Below are positions 1-7,549 of a stretch of 64,000 nucleotides of DNA, in pieces. This DNA comes from Dehalobacter sp. DCM (GTDB lineage Bacteria > Bacillota > Desulfitobacteriia > Desulfitobacteriales > Syntrophobotulaceae): NCBI RefSeq assembly GCF_024972775.1, contig NZ_CP092282.1, forward strand, positions 3,873,525 through 3,937,524, given 5' to 3'. The stretch's first letter is position 1. Each line of letters starts with the position of its first letter. Under the pieces are notes generated by a model that had not been told where the DNA came from, ran no database searches, and saw nothing but the letters and a program-made list of their open reading frames with translations. Both the position numbers and the translations under genes were made by a program.

Positions 1-913
1 AAACAGCTGCGGCTCTTTCCGGTGTCCATTCTTTGACGCGTTCGGCAACTTCGTTAAAACCATTGGTCCATTTTTCCACAAAATCATGGTCATACAAGTC
101 TTCGGAAATGACGATATTCAGAAATGCCATGGCTAAGGCAGCATCAGAACCCGGTCTGATCCTGAGCCAGTAATCTGCTTTGGTGGCCAACCAAGTCAGT
201 TTCGGATCAGTCACGATCAGTTTGCTGCCGCGCTGCATCAAGTCAGTAATCCAGTGGCCGAAGAAACCATCGGCATTAGCGGCCAGCGGATTACTTCCCC
301 AAATCATGATATATTCGGGCGCGCGCCACTCTGGGTTTTCATATCGGTCTTCAAACTGCTGCGAGCAATCGACAAGGAAAAAGTCACCGTTGGTAACACC
401 TTCAACTGCTGCTCGCGGCATATAGCAGGAATCACCACTTAAGAAGCCAAGCGTAAAGTTCGGGCTTTGAAAAGCCGAATAACACAGGTAATTGACCTGC
501 CAAACGATATTACGGCCTGTCCCTTCCATAGCGACAATCGATTCGGGACCATAGTTTTTCTGAATGTCCCGAACATTTTTTACGATAATGTCATAAGCTT
601 CGTCCCAGGAGATGCGTTCCCATTTGTTTTCACCGCGTTCCCCGACCCTTTTAAGCGGCCATTTCAGACGGTCCGGATGATTGGTTGATTCCAGATAGTT
701 GATGCAGCGCATGCACAATCTTCCCTGATTGACGGGATTATTGACATCGCCTTCGATCCCTACGACTTTGTTGTCCTTTGTGTAATAAACAATTCCGCAG
801 CCGTTATGACAGCCAGGACCGGTCCACATGGTCGTCCTGGTCGCGGTGACATCTCCCTCCTGCCACCGCCAGTCATTTTTATGTTTTTCATGGTAATCTA
901 ATACTTTTGACAC
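1..913 (-). CDS. Molybdopterin oxidoreductase large subunit, N-terminal part (cut by window edge)
   Basis: About 304 residues are visible; the C-terminal two thirds lie left of the window. The start is GTG at 913, preceded by AAGGAGGA at a normal distance. The protein opens with a cysteine pair C35-x3-C39 and then C67-x2-C70, suited to a [4Fe-4S] cluster. It continues with the WERISWDEA segment of the DMSO reductase family. A GDSCYMPR motif follows, whose Cys sits where the molybdenum ligand is expected. There is no Tat signal, so it should be cytoplasmic. The closest relatives in the window are the three complete enzymes at 7549, 11954 and 20749. It follows a small gene (987-1214) and a sigma-54 promoter, so it is probably switched on by the divergent activator at 1648. 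The substrate is not known; a transhydroxylase or dehydroxylase role is inference. Confidence 0.9.
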   Translation of the reverse strand, partial: MSKVLDYHEKHKNDWRWQEGDVTATRTTMWTGPGCHNGCGIVYYTKDNKVVGIEGDVNNPVNQGRLCMRCINYLESTNHPDRLKWPLKRVGERGENKWERISWDEAYDIIVKNVRDIQKNYGPESIVAMEGTGRNIVWQVNYLCYSAFQSPNFTLGFLSGDSCYMPRAAVEGVTNGDFFLVDCSQQFEDRYENPEWRAPEYIMIWGSNPLAANADGFFGHWITDLMQRGSKLIVTDPKLTWLATKADYWLRIRPGSDAALAMAFLNIVISEDLYDHDFVEKWTNGFNEVAERVKEWTPERAAAV

Positions 914-986
914 AAGAAATCCTCCTTTTTTTGCCTGATACAAACCACAAAGTCAAATTAATAGGACTATATTTTGGATAACTAAC

Positions 987-1214
987 CTAATCCTGCATAG
1001 GGGGTTTGCGGATAAACTTATTGCCGATATAATAATGACCGTCTCGTGCTAAGTCATCCTTTGTCATACCGATATCTTCTAAAATTTTGTTATAATTAAT
1101 CCCCATCGTTGCCTGCTTATTTAAATATTTGAATTTCTCAGTCTCGCTCATCTTCAGATACTCTTCTCTATCCACCAAAAACACCTCCTTCACCTCTGTT
1201 TTCCTGAAACACAC
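987..1214 (-). CDS. Small conserved-looking protein leading the Mo enzyme operon
   Basis: This is a 75-residue protein (62 residues if the GTG at 1175 is the start). Both starts have a good ribosome binding site: AGGAGG ahead of GTG 1214 and AAGGAGG ahead of GTG 1175. It is charged, with no cysteine cluster and no membrane segment. The C-terminal half reads IGMTKDDLARDGHYYIGNK, which I do not recognise as a named domain. It is the first gene after the sigma-54 promoter at 1244-1261 and lies just upstream of the molybdopterin enzyme at 913. It is therefore co-transcribed with that enzyme and may assist or regulate it; this is inference from position only. Confidence 0.6.
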   Translation of the reverse strand: MCFRKTEVKEVFLVDREEYLKMSETEKFKYLNKQATMGINYNKILEDIGMTKDDLARDGHYYIGNKFIRKPPMQD

Positions 1215-1243
1215 TATTTTTGCACCTCCTGATTAATACCTTA

Positions 1244-1261
1244 TTGCATAGATTGTGCCGA
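1244..1261 (-). promoter_or_regulatory. Sigma-54 (-24/-12) promoter for the small protein and Mo enzyme
   Basis: Read on the minus strand the site is TCGGCACAATCTATGCAA. It has the invariant GG and GC separated by exactly ten bases, as sigma-54 requires. The -12 element is ATGCA rather than TTGCA, so the match is slightly weaker than at the other sites. The predicted start point is near 1234, about 20 bases before the GTG at 1214. The divergent gene at 1648 encodes a sigma-54 activator. Confidence 0.65.
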
Positions 1262-1373
1262 CATAAAAAAACAGGTAAATACTTATTTTTCGAGTTTAGA
1301 ATTACAAATAAACTTTCTGATTTTTAACAAACTCTTTCAAATATTAAACTCCGGCTAGTGACAGAAAAAAATA

Positions 1374-1394
1374 GAACCGTTAACATAACGGTTC
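1374..1394. promoter_or_regulatory. Palindrome, candidate enhancer site for the sigma-54 activator
   Basis: Perfect nine-base arms GAACCGTTA and TAACGGTTC flank ACA. The centre lies about 150 bases upstream of the start point predicted for the sigma-54 promoter at 1244-1261, a typical distance for an upstream activator site. On the minus strand a T-rich run follows the stem, so a terminator is possible, but no minus-strand gene ends nearby. The rest of the 1215-1647 gap is AT-rich with no gene. Confidence 0.4.
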
Positions 1395-1647
1395 CTGGTA
1401 AATCCATTCTCTCGGTTTGCTTCAGTTCTAATTATTCGGTATGTCCGTTCTTCATACGAACAATACAAAAATCAACAAAAATATTCAACTTTTCGAACGA
1501 TTACTTCTTATGACCCAAATTGTATAATATTCTAGTAATCCTGTGCCCAATAGAGGACTCTGTCTATTCCAAGGCATAAATATCTAATTGAATAACTTTC
1601 ACTATTAGTATTAAAATTTGAAATTATTCTTTAGAGAGGTGTTTGTT

Positions 1648-3663
1648 TTGTTTGTATCAACTAATTCCCTTATGAACAAAAAGCTGAAAATCGATGACGA
1701 ACTGTTTGAAAAAGCAAAAGAAGTAAAGAACCGGTTTTGGAGATATAATGAGGATCCCCGAGAATCACCCTATATTCCGGTTGAAGTATCCGAATCCTGG
1801 ATAAGATCAAAAGATTATAATATTGACCCTAATGACACACGATTAAAGCACAAACTACCAGCTGAAGAATTTAAAAAACTATTGGAAGAAAAAAAACTGT
1901 TAATACAAACCGCTATACCTCTCATAAAGAAATATTTAAGTATCTTAAATGCTTCGGGCCACAGAATGACCCTTACAGATCGTAATGGGGTTCTTCTTTA
2001 TACAACGGCAACAGGGAACGATGAAAATGACTATTGGCCGGAATTAGGTACCGTCCTTCGCGAAAACACGATCGGGACATCAGCCCATGAACTATGCATG
2101 AATCTTGGACAGCCTCTTCAGTTTATCGGTCCTTACAACTATTGCGTTTATTTAGAAGACTATATCGTCTCTGCCGCTCCGATTTTTGAAGAAAACGCAG
2201 GTATCATAGGCTCCCTTCTGATCTATCAGTTGATGAAGGATAACGATCACAATATCATGCAAACTCATTCCCTCGGTTGGGTCAGTGCCATGGCCTTTGC
2301 TATTGAACAACAAATGATGCTCCTAAAAGCGAATGACACTCTAAAATGGAATAACAAGATGTTACAAGCAACCTTGTCTATCGTCAACGGAGGTGTAATA
2401 ACCCTAGACAAAAGAGGTATTATTTCCCATATCAATCAGGAAGGCGCACACATCCTATCATTTGATAAGAACAAAGCAAAAGATAAACATATCTCTGCTT
2501 ATATTCATGATGCGAGCAATATTCTAATGACATTGAAAGATGGTTTGTCCGTCAATAACCATGAACTCATCTTACCAAAAGACAATACAGAAAGACGCTA
2601 TCTCACAACGGTAACCCCGATCATGGACGATAGCAATATTGCCGAAGGAGCAGTCGTTCATTTAGTCCCAATTGAAGGAATCAAAAAGCTGGTCAATGAT
2701 TTTCGCGGCGCCCAAGCCTCATATACATTCGCTAATCTAGTCGGAAATAGCCCCGTATTTCTGGAATCAATCAGAAATGCAAAACAATTTTCCAATAATT
2801 ACGGGAATGTCCTGATTCAAGGCGAAAGCGGGGCTGGCAAGGAATTATTCGCCCAAGCGATTCATAATGACTATCGCCCTGACGGTCCATTCGTCTCCAT
2901 CAATTGTTCGGCAATACCAAGAAATTTGATTGAAAGCGAGTTATTTGGATACGAAGGCGGCGCCTTCACTGGTGCCGAACGAAAGGGAAGGCCAGGCTTA
3001 ATTGAGTTGGCTAACGATGGCACCTTGTTCCTAGATGAAATCGGCGATATGCCGTTGGAGATTCAACCAGTTCTGCTTCGTGTCCTTGAAGAAAAAAAAG
3101 TGTTACGGATTGGAGGCCAACGCTATATCCCGGTAAATTTCAGAGTTATAGCTGCTACCAACCAAAATCTCCGAACAATGGTTGCAGAGAAAACCTTTCG
3201 CGAAGATCTTTATTACCGTCTTGCTGTTTTCAAATTAAGAATCCCTGCACTGAGAGAGCGAAAAGAAGATATTTTAGAGCTGACCGACTTCTTTATCAAA
3301 CGCGTCTGCAGGAAAATCGGAATTAATAAGAACCCCGATCTAAGCAGCGCGGTTAAAAAAACACTATTGGAATACCCTTGGCCGGGTAATGTCCGTCAAC
3401 TGGAAAACACAATGGTTTACGCTGTAACGATGGCTCAGAATGGAATCATTAATCTGAGAAATTTACCCGATGACATTCTTTTACCGGAAACAGTGAAGGT
3501 TGAATCTGCAGACACGCTGACGATGGACGACGCTGAGCGGATAGCCATTGAAAAAGCGATGATCAGAGCCGCAAACAGTGTTGCAACTGCCGCGGATATC
3601 TTGGGCATTTCAAAATCTACGCTTTATTATAAACTCAGAAAATACAAAATCCCTTCAAACTAA
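1648..3663 (+). CDS. Sigma-54-dependent transcriptional activator (AcoR-like)
   Basis: This enhancer-binding protein of about 671 residues works with RNA polymerase sigma-54. An N-terminal sensory region of AcoR type (GAF-like, first 220 residues or so) is followed by a PAS-like segment. The AAA+ domain comes next, with Walker A GESGAGKE, the sigma-54 contact loop GAFTGA and Walker [11 protein letters not shown] Fis-type helix-turn-helix closes the protein. I prefer TTG at 1648, because GAGAGGTG precedes it at the right distance. The ORF opens at TTG 1618, and ATG 1672 is a further option. It is divergent from the Mo enzyme operon at 913-1214 and convergent with the transporter at 3736. Both of those have sigma-54 promoters, so they are the likely targets. 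The effector is unknown. Confidence 0.93.
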   Translation: MFVSTNSLMNKKLKIDDELFEKAKEVKNRFWRYNEDPRESPYIPVEVSESWIRSKDYNIDPNDTRLKHKLPAEEFKKLLEEKKLLIQTAIPLIKKYLSILNASGHRMTLTDRNGVLLYTTATGNDENDYWPELGTVLRENTIGTSAHELCMNLGQPLQFIGPYNYCVYLEDYIVSAAPIFEENAGIIGSLLIYQLMKDNDHNIMQTHSLGWVSAMAFAIEQQMMLLKANDTLKWNNKMLQATLSIVNGGVITLDKRGIISHINQEGAHILSFDKNKAKDKHISAYIHDASNILMTLKDGLSVNNHELILPKDNTERRYLTTVTPIMDDSNIAEGAVVHLVPIEGIKKLVNDFRGAQASYTFANLVGNSPVFLESIRNAKQFSNNYGNVLIQGESGAGKELFAQAIHNDYRPDGPFVSINCSAIPRNLIESELFGYEGGAFTGAERKGRPGLIELANDGTLFLDEIGDMPLEIQPVLLRVLEEKKVLRIGGQRYIPVNFRVIAATNQNLRTMVAEKTFREDLYYRLAVFKLRIPALRERKEDILELTDFFIKRVCRKIGINKNPDLSSAVKKTLLEYPWPGNVRQLENTMVYAVTMAQNGIINLRNLPDDILLPETVKVESADTLTMDDAERIAIEKAMIRAANSVATAADILGISKSTLYYKLRKYKIPSN

Positions 3664-3688
3664 TTATCTAAAAGTCAGGTTTATATAA

Positions 3689-3717
3689 TTAGGCCGGTAA
3701 ATTCTTTACCGGCCTAA
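3689..3717. terminator. Terminator-like hairpin between convergent genes
   Basis: Thirteen-base perfect arms, TTAGGCCGGTAAA and its complement, surround a three-base loop. The hairpin lies between the stop of the activator (3663) and the stop of the transporter (3736) and could serve both. The following sequence is AT-rich on each side, but there is no long uninterrupted T run. Confidence 0.65.
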
Positions 3718-3735
3718 AACAATTAATTGAAAATA

Positions 3736-4962
3736 CTATTTTGCATATTCCGACTGTTGTCTTACGGCTTTTTTGCTTCTGATCACTTGCAGGAGGACAG
3801 AAGCAATTATACCGATGGCGAGAATTCCCAGCAAGGGTATACTCACTGCATTCCAATTACCTTTAGACGCTTCAACGATCGGCCCTATGATAGCTGATCC
3901 CAGTATTCCACCAAGGGCAGACCCTAATGTTACGATTGAGATCGTGACGGGGATTGCTTCCGGCATCGGAGCAACATCCGGTGCCATAGTAAAGAGTATA
4001 GGGGGAGCCATTTGATAGACTACTCCGCAAACAATCACAAACGGTATAAGTATGCCATTTGAAGAAATATTAAATTGGACAAAAGCAAAGACTCCAGCCA
4101 ATATCATACTGACAATCAATAAAATGCCATGGTTTTTATTTTTAATTTTATTTAATATAATACCCACTATAACCCCGCCAACGATACTTCCAATCGTCGT
4201 TATACTAGTTAATGAATTCGCCGAAGCCATATCAAGTCCCAGGCTTTGCTGAAGGAAAGTTGGATAGAATGAATTAAAAGCCGTATTGGTGATTGCAAAG
4301 GTTGCAAATGTAATGCCTAAAAGCCAAGCAGAAAGAGATTTGAATCCTACGCTCAAAGGTACTTTTGCTGTCACCGGCGATTGAGATGCCGTCTGGGCAG
4401 CCTCATTGGCAGGTTTTTTAATAACCAAAGCAAAAATTACGCCCATCATTGCGAGAAGAATCGCCGAGAGCCACCATAATCCTTTCCATCCATAACTTGG
4501 TACAACCATGTTTGTTAGATTAAAAATGATAAGCATTCCGATACTCATCCATAACGAAAAAATTGCCATGGGAAGTCCACGTTTTTCAGGCGGAAACCAA
4601 GCAGAAATAATGGCAGGAATGGTTATGAACATCATCCCGACACAAGCGCCTTCAATGATGCGACTGATTAACATGGTTGTAAAACTTGTGCCAATTATGG
4701 CGATAACGGTTCCAAGAATACTGATTATGATTGCGGCTATACCAAACTTTTTAAAACCAACCTTTTGCATAATTGCCCCACCTGGTAAAGAAATGACGGC
4801 AGACGCAATGGCACAAACACTCATTGTTAGCCCGATGATTCCAATCCCCACATGCAAATCTTGCATCAGCAATATCATTGTCGGCGGTACTTTGAATAAC
4901 CCCATAGTGAAGACAATTCCAGTTATAAGTGCGACAGTAGCCATTAACCACGCTTTTTTCAT
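3736..4962 (-). CDS. MFS transporter
   Basis: This 408-residue integral membrane protein has about twelve hydrophobic helices and the usual major-facilitator layout with a polar central loop near residues 190-205. A WFPPEKRGLPM segment follows helix 4, typical of MFS carriers. It is a clear paralogue of the carrier at 25574: both start MKKAWLM and share KVPPTM/KIPPTM and GLPM segments. The ATG is preceded by AAGGGAGAG. A sigma-54 promoter lies at 5151-5167, so the transcript has a leader of roughly 180 bases. It probably imports (or exchanges) the substrate of a neighbouring molybdenum enzyme. Substrate identity cannot be read from the sequence. Confidence 0.9.
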   Translation of the reverse strand: MKKAWLMATVALITGIVFTMGLFKVPPTMILLMQDLHVGIGIIGLTMSVCAIASAVISLPGGAIMQKVGFKKFGIAAIIISILGTVIAIIGTSFTTMLISRIIEGACVGMMFITIPAIISAWFPPEKRGLPMAIFSLWMSIGMLIIFNLTNMVVPSYGWKGLWWLSAILLAMMGVIFALVIKKPANEAAQTASQSPVTAKVPLSVGFKSLSAWLLGITFATFAITNTAFNSFYPTFLQQSLGLDMASANSLTSITTIGSIVGGVIVGIILNKIKNKNHGILLIVSMILAGVFAFVQFNISSNGILIPFVIVCGVVYQMAPPILFTMAPDVAPMPEAIPVTISIVTLGSALGGILGSAIIGPIVEASKGNWNAVSIPLLGILAIGIIASVLLQVIRSKKAVRQQSEYAK

Positions 4963-5150
4963 ATTATTCTCTCCCTTAAAAATTTAGCTCATGATTATCT
5001 CTATTTGTAAGATGATTCCTTCTGATAATATGCCCCATATTAGGGTTCCGGGTCATATTGAGTATCCGATGGTGTTTTAAATAGCCCCTCCCCCCTGTCT
5101 ATTCTCAAAATATACTGCAGTAATAGCTTCACCTCCTAGCTATAAGCTAT

Positions 5151-5167
5151 TTGCAAAAAGCATACCA
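5151..5167 (-). promoter_or_regulatory. Sigma-54 promoter upstream of the MFS transporter
   Basis: On the minus strand the site reads TGGTATGCTTTTTGCAA, with GG and GC exactly ten bases apart and a full TTTGCA -12 element. The start point would be near 5141. The leader to the transporter ATG at 4962 contains AGGAGGTG followed by only very short reading frames. An inverted repeat TTACGC/GCGTAA (5185-5190 and 5206-5211) lies just upstream and may be an operator. Confidence 0.7.
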
Positions 5168-5305
5168 TGTTGAAAAACCACAAATTACGCGGAAATTCGA
5201 ATATTGCGTAACAAGTAAGAGGTTTTAAATTTGAAATTCAAACAATAATTTTGTTAAATTCTGTTCTCTCTTTAAGATCTTTATGCCATACTACTGCCTG
5301 ACTTA

Positions 5306-5334
5306 TTGTATGTTTCATGTAATTAGCATAAAAT
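5306..5334 (+). promoter_or_regulatory. Predicted sigma-A promoter of the PucR-type regulator
   Basis: TTGTAT and TAAAAT are separated by 17 bases. They lie about 33 bases before the ATG at 5368, which has GGAAGGGATG as ribosome binding site. Confidence 0.5.
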
Positions 5335-5367
5335 ATATTCATTACACCCTGGAAGGGATGATACTAT

Positions 5368-6951
5368 ATGAATATCAGCATCCAGATGATTGCTGAAAGA
5401 ATACAGCAGTATAACCCAACCCTAAACAACACCGAAAATTGCAGTTATACATTGAAAAGCCTAAAATATCTTAAGAAAGATCAGTCCCAATTTGATGCCT
5501 TTCATGTCTATCTCGCTGAATCTTCGGATATTGATAAAAATCATCCTATTTTGCAGCAGGAAGCAAATTTAATTTACTACGGAAACCAATTGTCGAAAGA
5601 TTTGCTTGACAATTCCCCATGCTATATCATCCAAATCGAACCAAGGTTTGAATTCCATGATATTTATAATGACATAAGCAGTATCTTTGATCTATTTAAT
5701 AATTGGGAAAATGAACTTCAAGAATCCATAATCAATCAGCGAGGGCTCCAGGATTTAATAGATATTGCCTTTAAGATATTTCAAAATCCTATTTATTTGC
5801 TTGACACACACCTGATTACACTCGCTTGGAGCAAAGAAATCGGGGAAGATGAAGTTGATTACGCGTGGAAATGCATCGTTAAAGAAGGACATGCCGATAT
5901 GAGAGTCATCAATTCATTGATTAACTCCGGTACTCTCAAGTTTCTGTTTGATAATCGGAAGGCTTCCTTTGTTATAAGACCGAAAGAATTTAGATATAAG
6001 GGCATCGAAATGAACATCCGAATTGATCATCAGACCGTCGCCCATTTAGGTATTTTAGAAATCAGAAAACCGTTTGCCGATAGTGATCTTTATCTTACTG
6101 AACAATTGGCTAAGTATATCGCAGTCTCAATTAAAACAGATCCCCATTACCAAAAAACTCAAGGACCTTTATTTGAACGTTTTATTACGGACCTTCTAGG
6201 CAATACTGCATGTGACCAAAGGATCATCCAACATTATCTTAACTATCTGGGCTGGCAGCCGACAGATCCCTATTGCCTTCTAATTGCCGTGCCAAATCAG
6301 GACGCACTCCTTGCTAACGCCCTTGGCTATTATTGTAGCTATCTCAAAAAGCTATTTGTAGGCATAAACACGATCATCTATGATAATAACCTCATTGTGA
6401 TAATTAATTTGCGCATTAATATGAATTTTCAAGATACCGCAATTGAAAAATTAAAAGAGTTCTTTAAGCAGAATAATTTTGAATGTGGTCTAAGTACCTC
6501 ATTCTATGATTTTTCACTACTCTCTAAATTCTATTCGGAGTCAACTGCTGCTCTTGAACTTGGAAAAATAATTGATCCCGATGAATTATTCTACTCTTAT
6601 CGGGATTATGCCGTCTATCTTATTATTCAAAGCAGTTATAAACAAGTTGATCTTTTAAAGCTTTGCCATCGTGGACTTATAAAACTCCTCTCTTATGATC
6701 ATAAAAATCACACCGACTTTTACAAATGTCTTCATGTTTATTTGACCAATAACAAGAGTTTGGTAGAATCCGCCAAAGAGTTAGGCATCCATCGCAATAC
6801 CTTTGTTTATAGGATAGATAAAATTATGCACATTATTAACTTTGATTTGAAAAATAATAAAGAAGTCCTGCATATTATGTTTTCGTATTTGGTCATCGAA
6901 TATGTGGAAAAAACCTCTTCTCTTGCCAAAGTTCTCTCCTATTTAGACTAA
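5368..6951 (+). CDS. PucR/CdaR-type transcriptional regulator
   Basis: This 527-residue soluble regulator carries a C-terminal PucR-type helix-turn-helix near residues 460-500: SAKELGIHRNTFVYRIDKI. The middle part resembles the GGDEF-like CdaR region seen in regulators of purine, sugar-diacid and aromatic catabolism. The N-terminal 200 residues are a presumed sensory domain. It is divergent from the MFS transporter (4962) and downstream of a predicted sigma-A promoter. It is followed by a shared terminator with the large Mo operon that ends at 7193. It may regulate the transporter or that operon, but the target is not proven by the sequence. Confidence 0.85.
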   Translation: MNISIQMIAERIQQYNPTLNNTENCSYTLKSLKYLKKDQSQFDAFHVYLAESSDIDKNHPILQQEANLIYYGNQLSKDLLDNSPCYIIQIEPRFEFHDIYNDISSIFDLFNNWENELQESIINQRGLQDLIDIAFKIFQNPIYLLDTHLITLAWSKEIGEDEVDYAWKCIVKEGHADMRVINSLINSGTLKFLFDNRKASFVIRPKEFRYKGIEMNIRIDHQTVAHLGILEIRKPFADSDLYLTEQLAKYIAVSIKTDPHYQKTQGPLFERFITDLLGNTACDQRIIQHYLNYLGWQPTDPYCLLIAVPNQDALLANALGYYCSYLKKLFVGINTIIYDNNLIVIINLRINMNFQDTAIEKLKEFFKQNNFECGLSTSFYDFSLLSKFYSESTAALELGKIIDPDELFYSYRDYAVYLIIQSSYKQVDLLKLCHRGLIKLLSYDHKNHTDFYKCLHVYLTNNKSLVESAKELGIHRNTFVYRIDKIMHIINFDLKNNKEVLHIMFSYLVIEYVEKTSSLAKVLSYLD

Positions 6952-7111
6952 TTATAATTGTGTCTACTTATATTTGCCTCATCCAAAATTAATTCAAATT
7001 GTTAAATTCAAAAGACGGGCGGCAGGGTTAATCATAGTAAAGGGGGAGCTGGGAGTGGCGTGCTATTGTTGAAATTTATGCGGTAAATGCGGAAAACTGA
7101 CTAGAAAAACA

Positions 7112-7144
7112 AGCCAGCCAAGGCGTTTTGTACCCTGGCTGGCT
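7112..7144. terminator. Bidirectional rho-independent terminator
   Basis: A strong stem with arms AGCCAGCCAAGG and CCTGGCTGGCT (one bulged base) has a short loop. On the minus strand TTGTTTTT follows, ending the operon whose last gene is at 7193. On the plus strand GAATTTTT follows, serving the regulator that ends at 6951. Confidence 0.8.
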
Positions 7145-7192
7145 GAATTTTTCGGGAGGCCTGTTCACAGCGGCTGTGCCACCAAAGGCTGC

Positions 7193-7549
7193 CTATCCCC
7201 GAGGAACCCAGAGAACCTGTTTCGGTTTTTTAGTGAGCTCTGCCGCGAGTTCTTCGATGGTGCCGAACTTCATCACAAAGGCTTGACAGTGATGGACGCA
7301 GGAAGGATCCTTTCCCGCCTTGACGCGGTCTGCGCAAAGGTCACAAAGGTCGGTCGGAACAGGAATCTTATTCCAGTTGAAATTTTTCCCCTCGTCGTCG
7401 ACATCGTTTTTCTGCCAAGGTCCGTCATCCAGGACGCGGATGCCCCATTTCCCAACAGGCAAATCGTGCTCCTCCTTGCAGGCGACTTCGCAGGTCTGAC
7501 ATCCTGAACAGAATTCATAGTCGATAAGAAGCCCATAGCCAACTGCCAT
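7193..7549 (-). CDS. Two-cluster ferredoxin subunit of Mo enzyme
   Basis: This 118-residue electron-transfer protein starts at ATG 7549, which overlaps the stop codon of the Mo subunit (TAATG), so the two are translationally coupled. An earlier in-frame start at 7579 would lie inside the Mo gene and has no good binding site. Cysteines occur as CSGCQTCEVAC near the N-terminus and as CDLC plus CVHHC further on, enough for two [4Fe-4S] clusters. There is no signal peptide. It should carry electrons to or from the Mo enzyme encoded at 7549-9987. It is the last gene of a minus-strand operon and is followed by a terminator. It is a close paralogue of the proteins at 11605 and 23085. Confidence 0.9.
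   Translation of the reverse strand: MAVGYGLLIDYEFCSGCQTCEVACKEEHDLPVGKWGIRVLDDGPWQKNDVDDEGKNFNWNKIPVPTDLCDLCADRVKAGKDPSCVHHCQAFVMKFGTIEELAAELTKKPKQVLWVPRG

Noticed and set aside
4508..4987. A 159-codon plus-strand frame opposite the MFS transporter
   Set aside because: It mirrors the hydrophobic codons of the transporter and has no start signal.
5080..5140. A short leader peptide gene in the transporter leader
   Set aside because: An AGGAGGTG is present, but the possible frames are 15-30 codons with rare or overlapping starts; the evidence is too weak to call.
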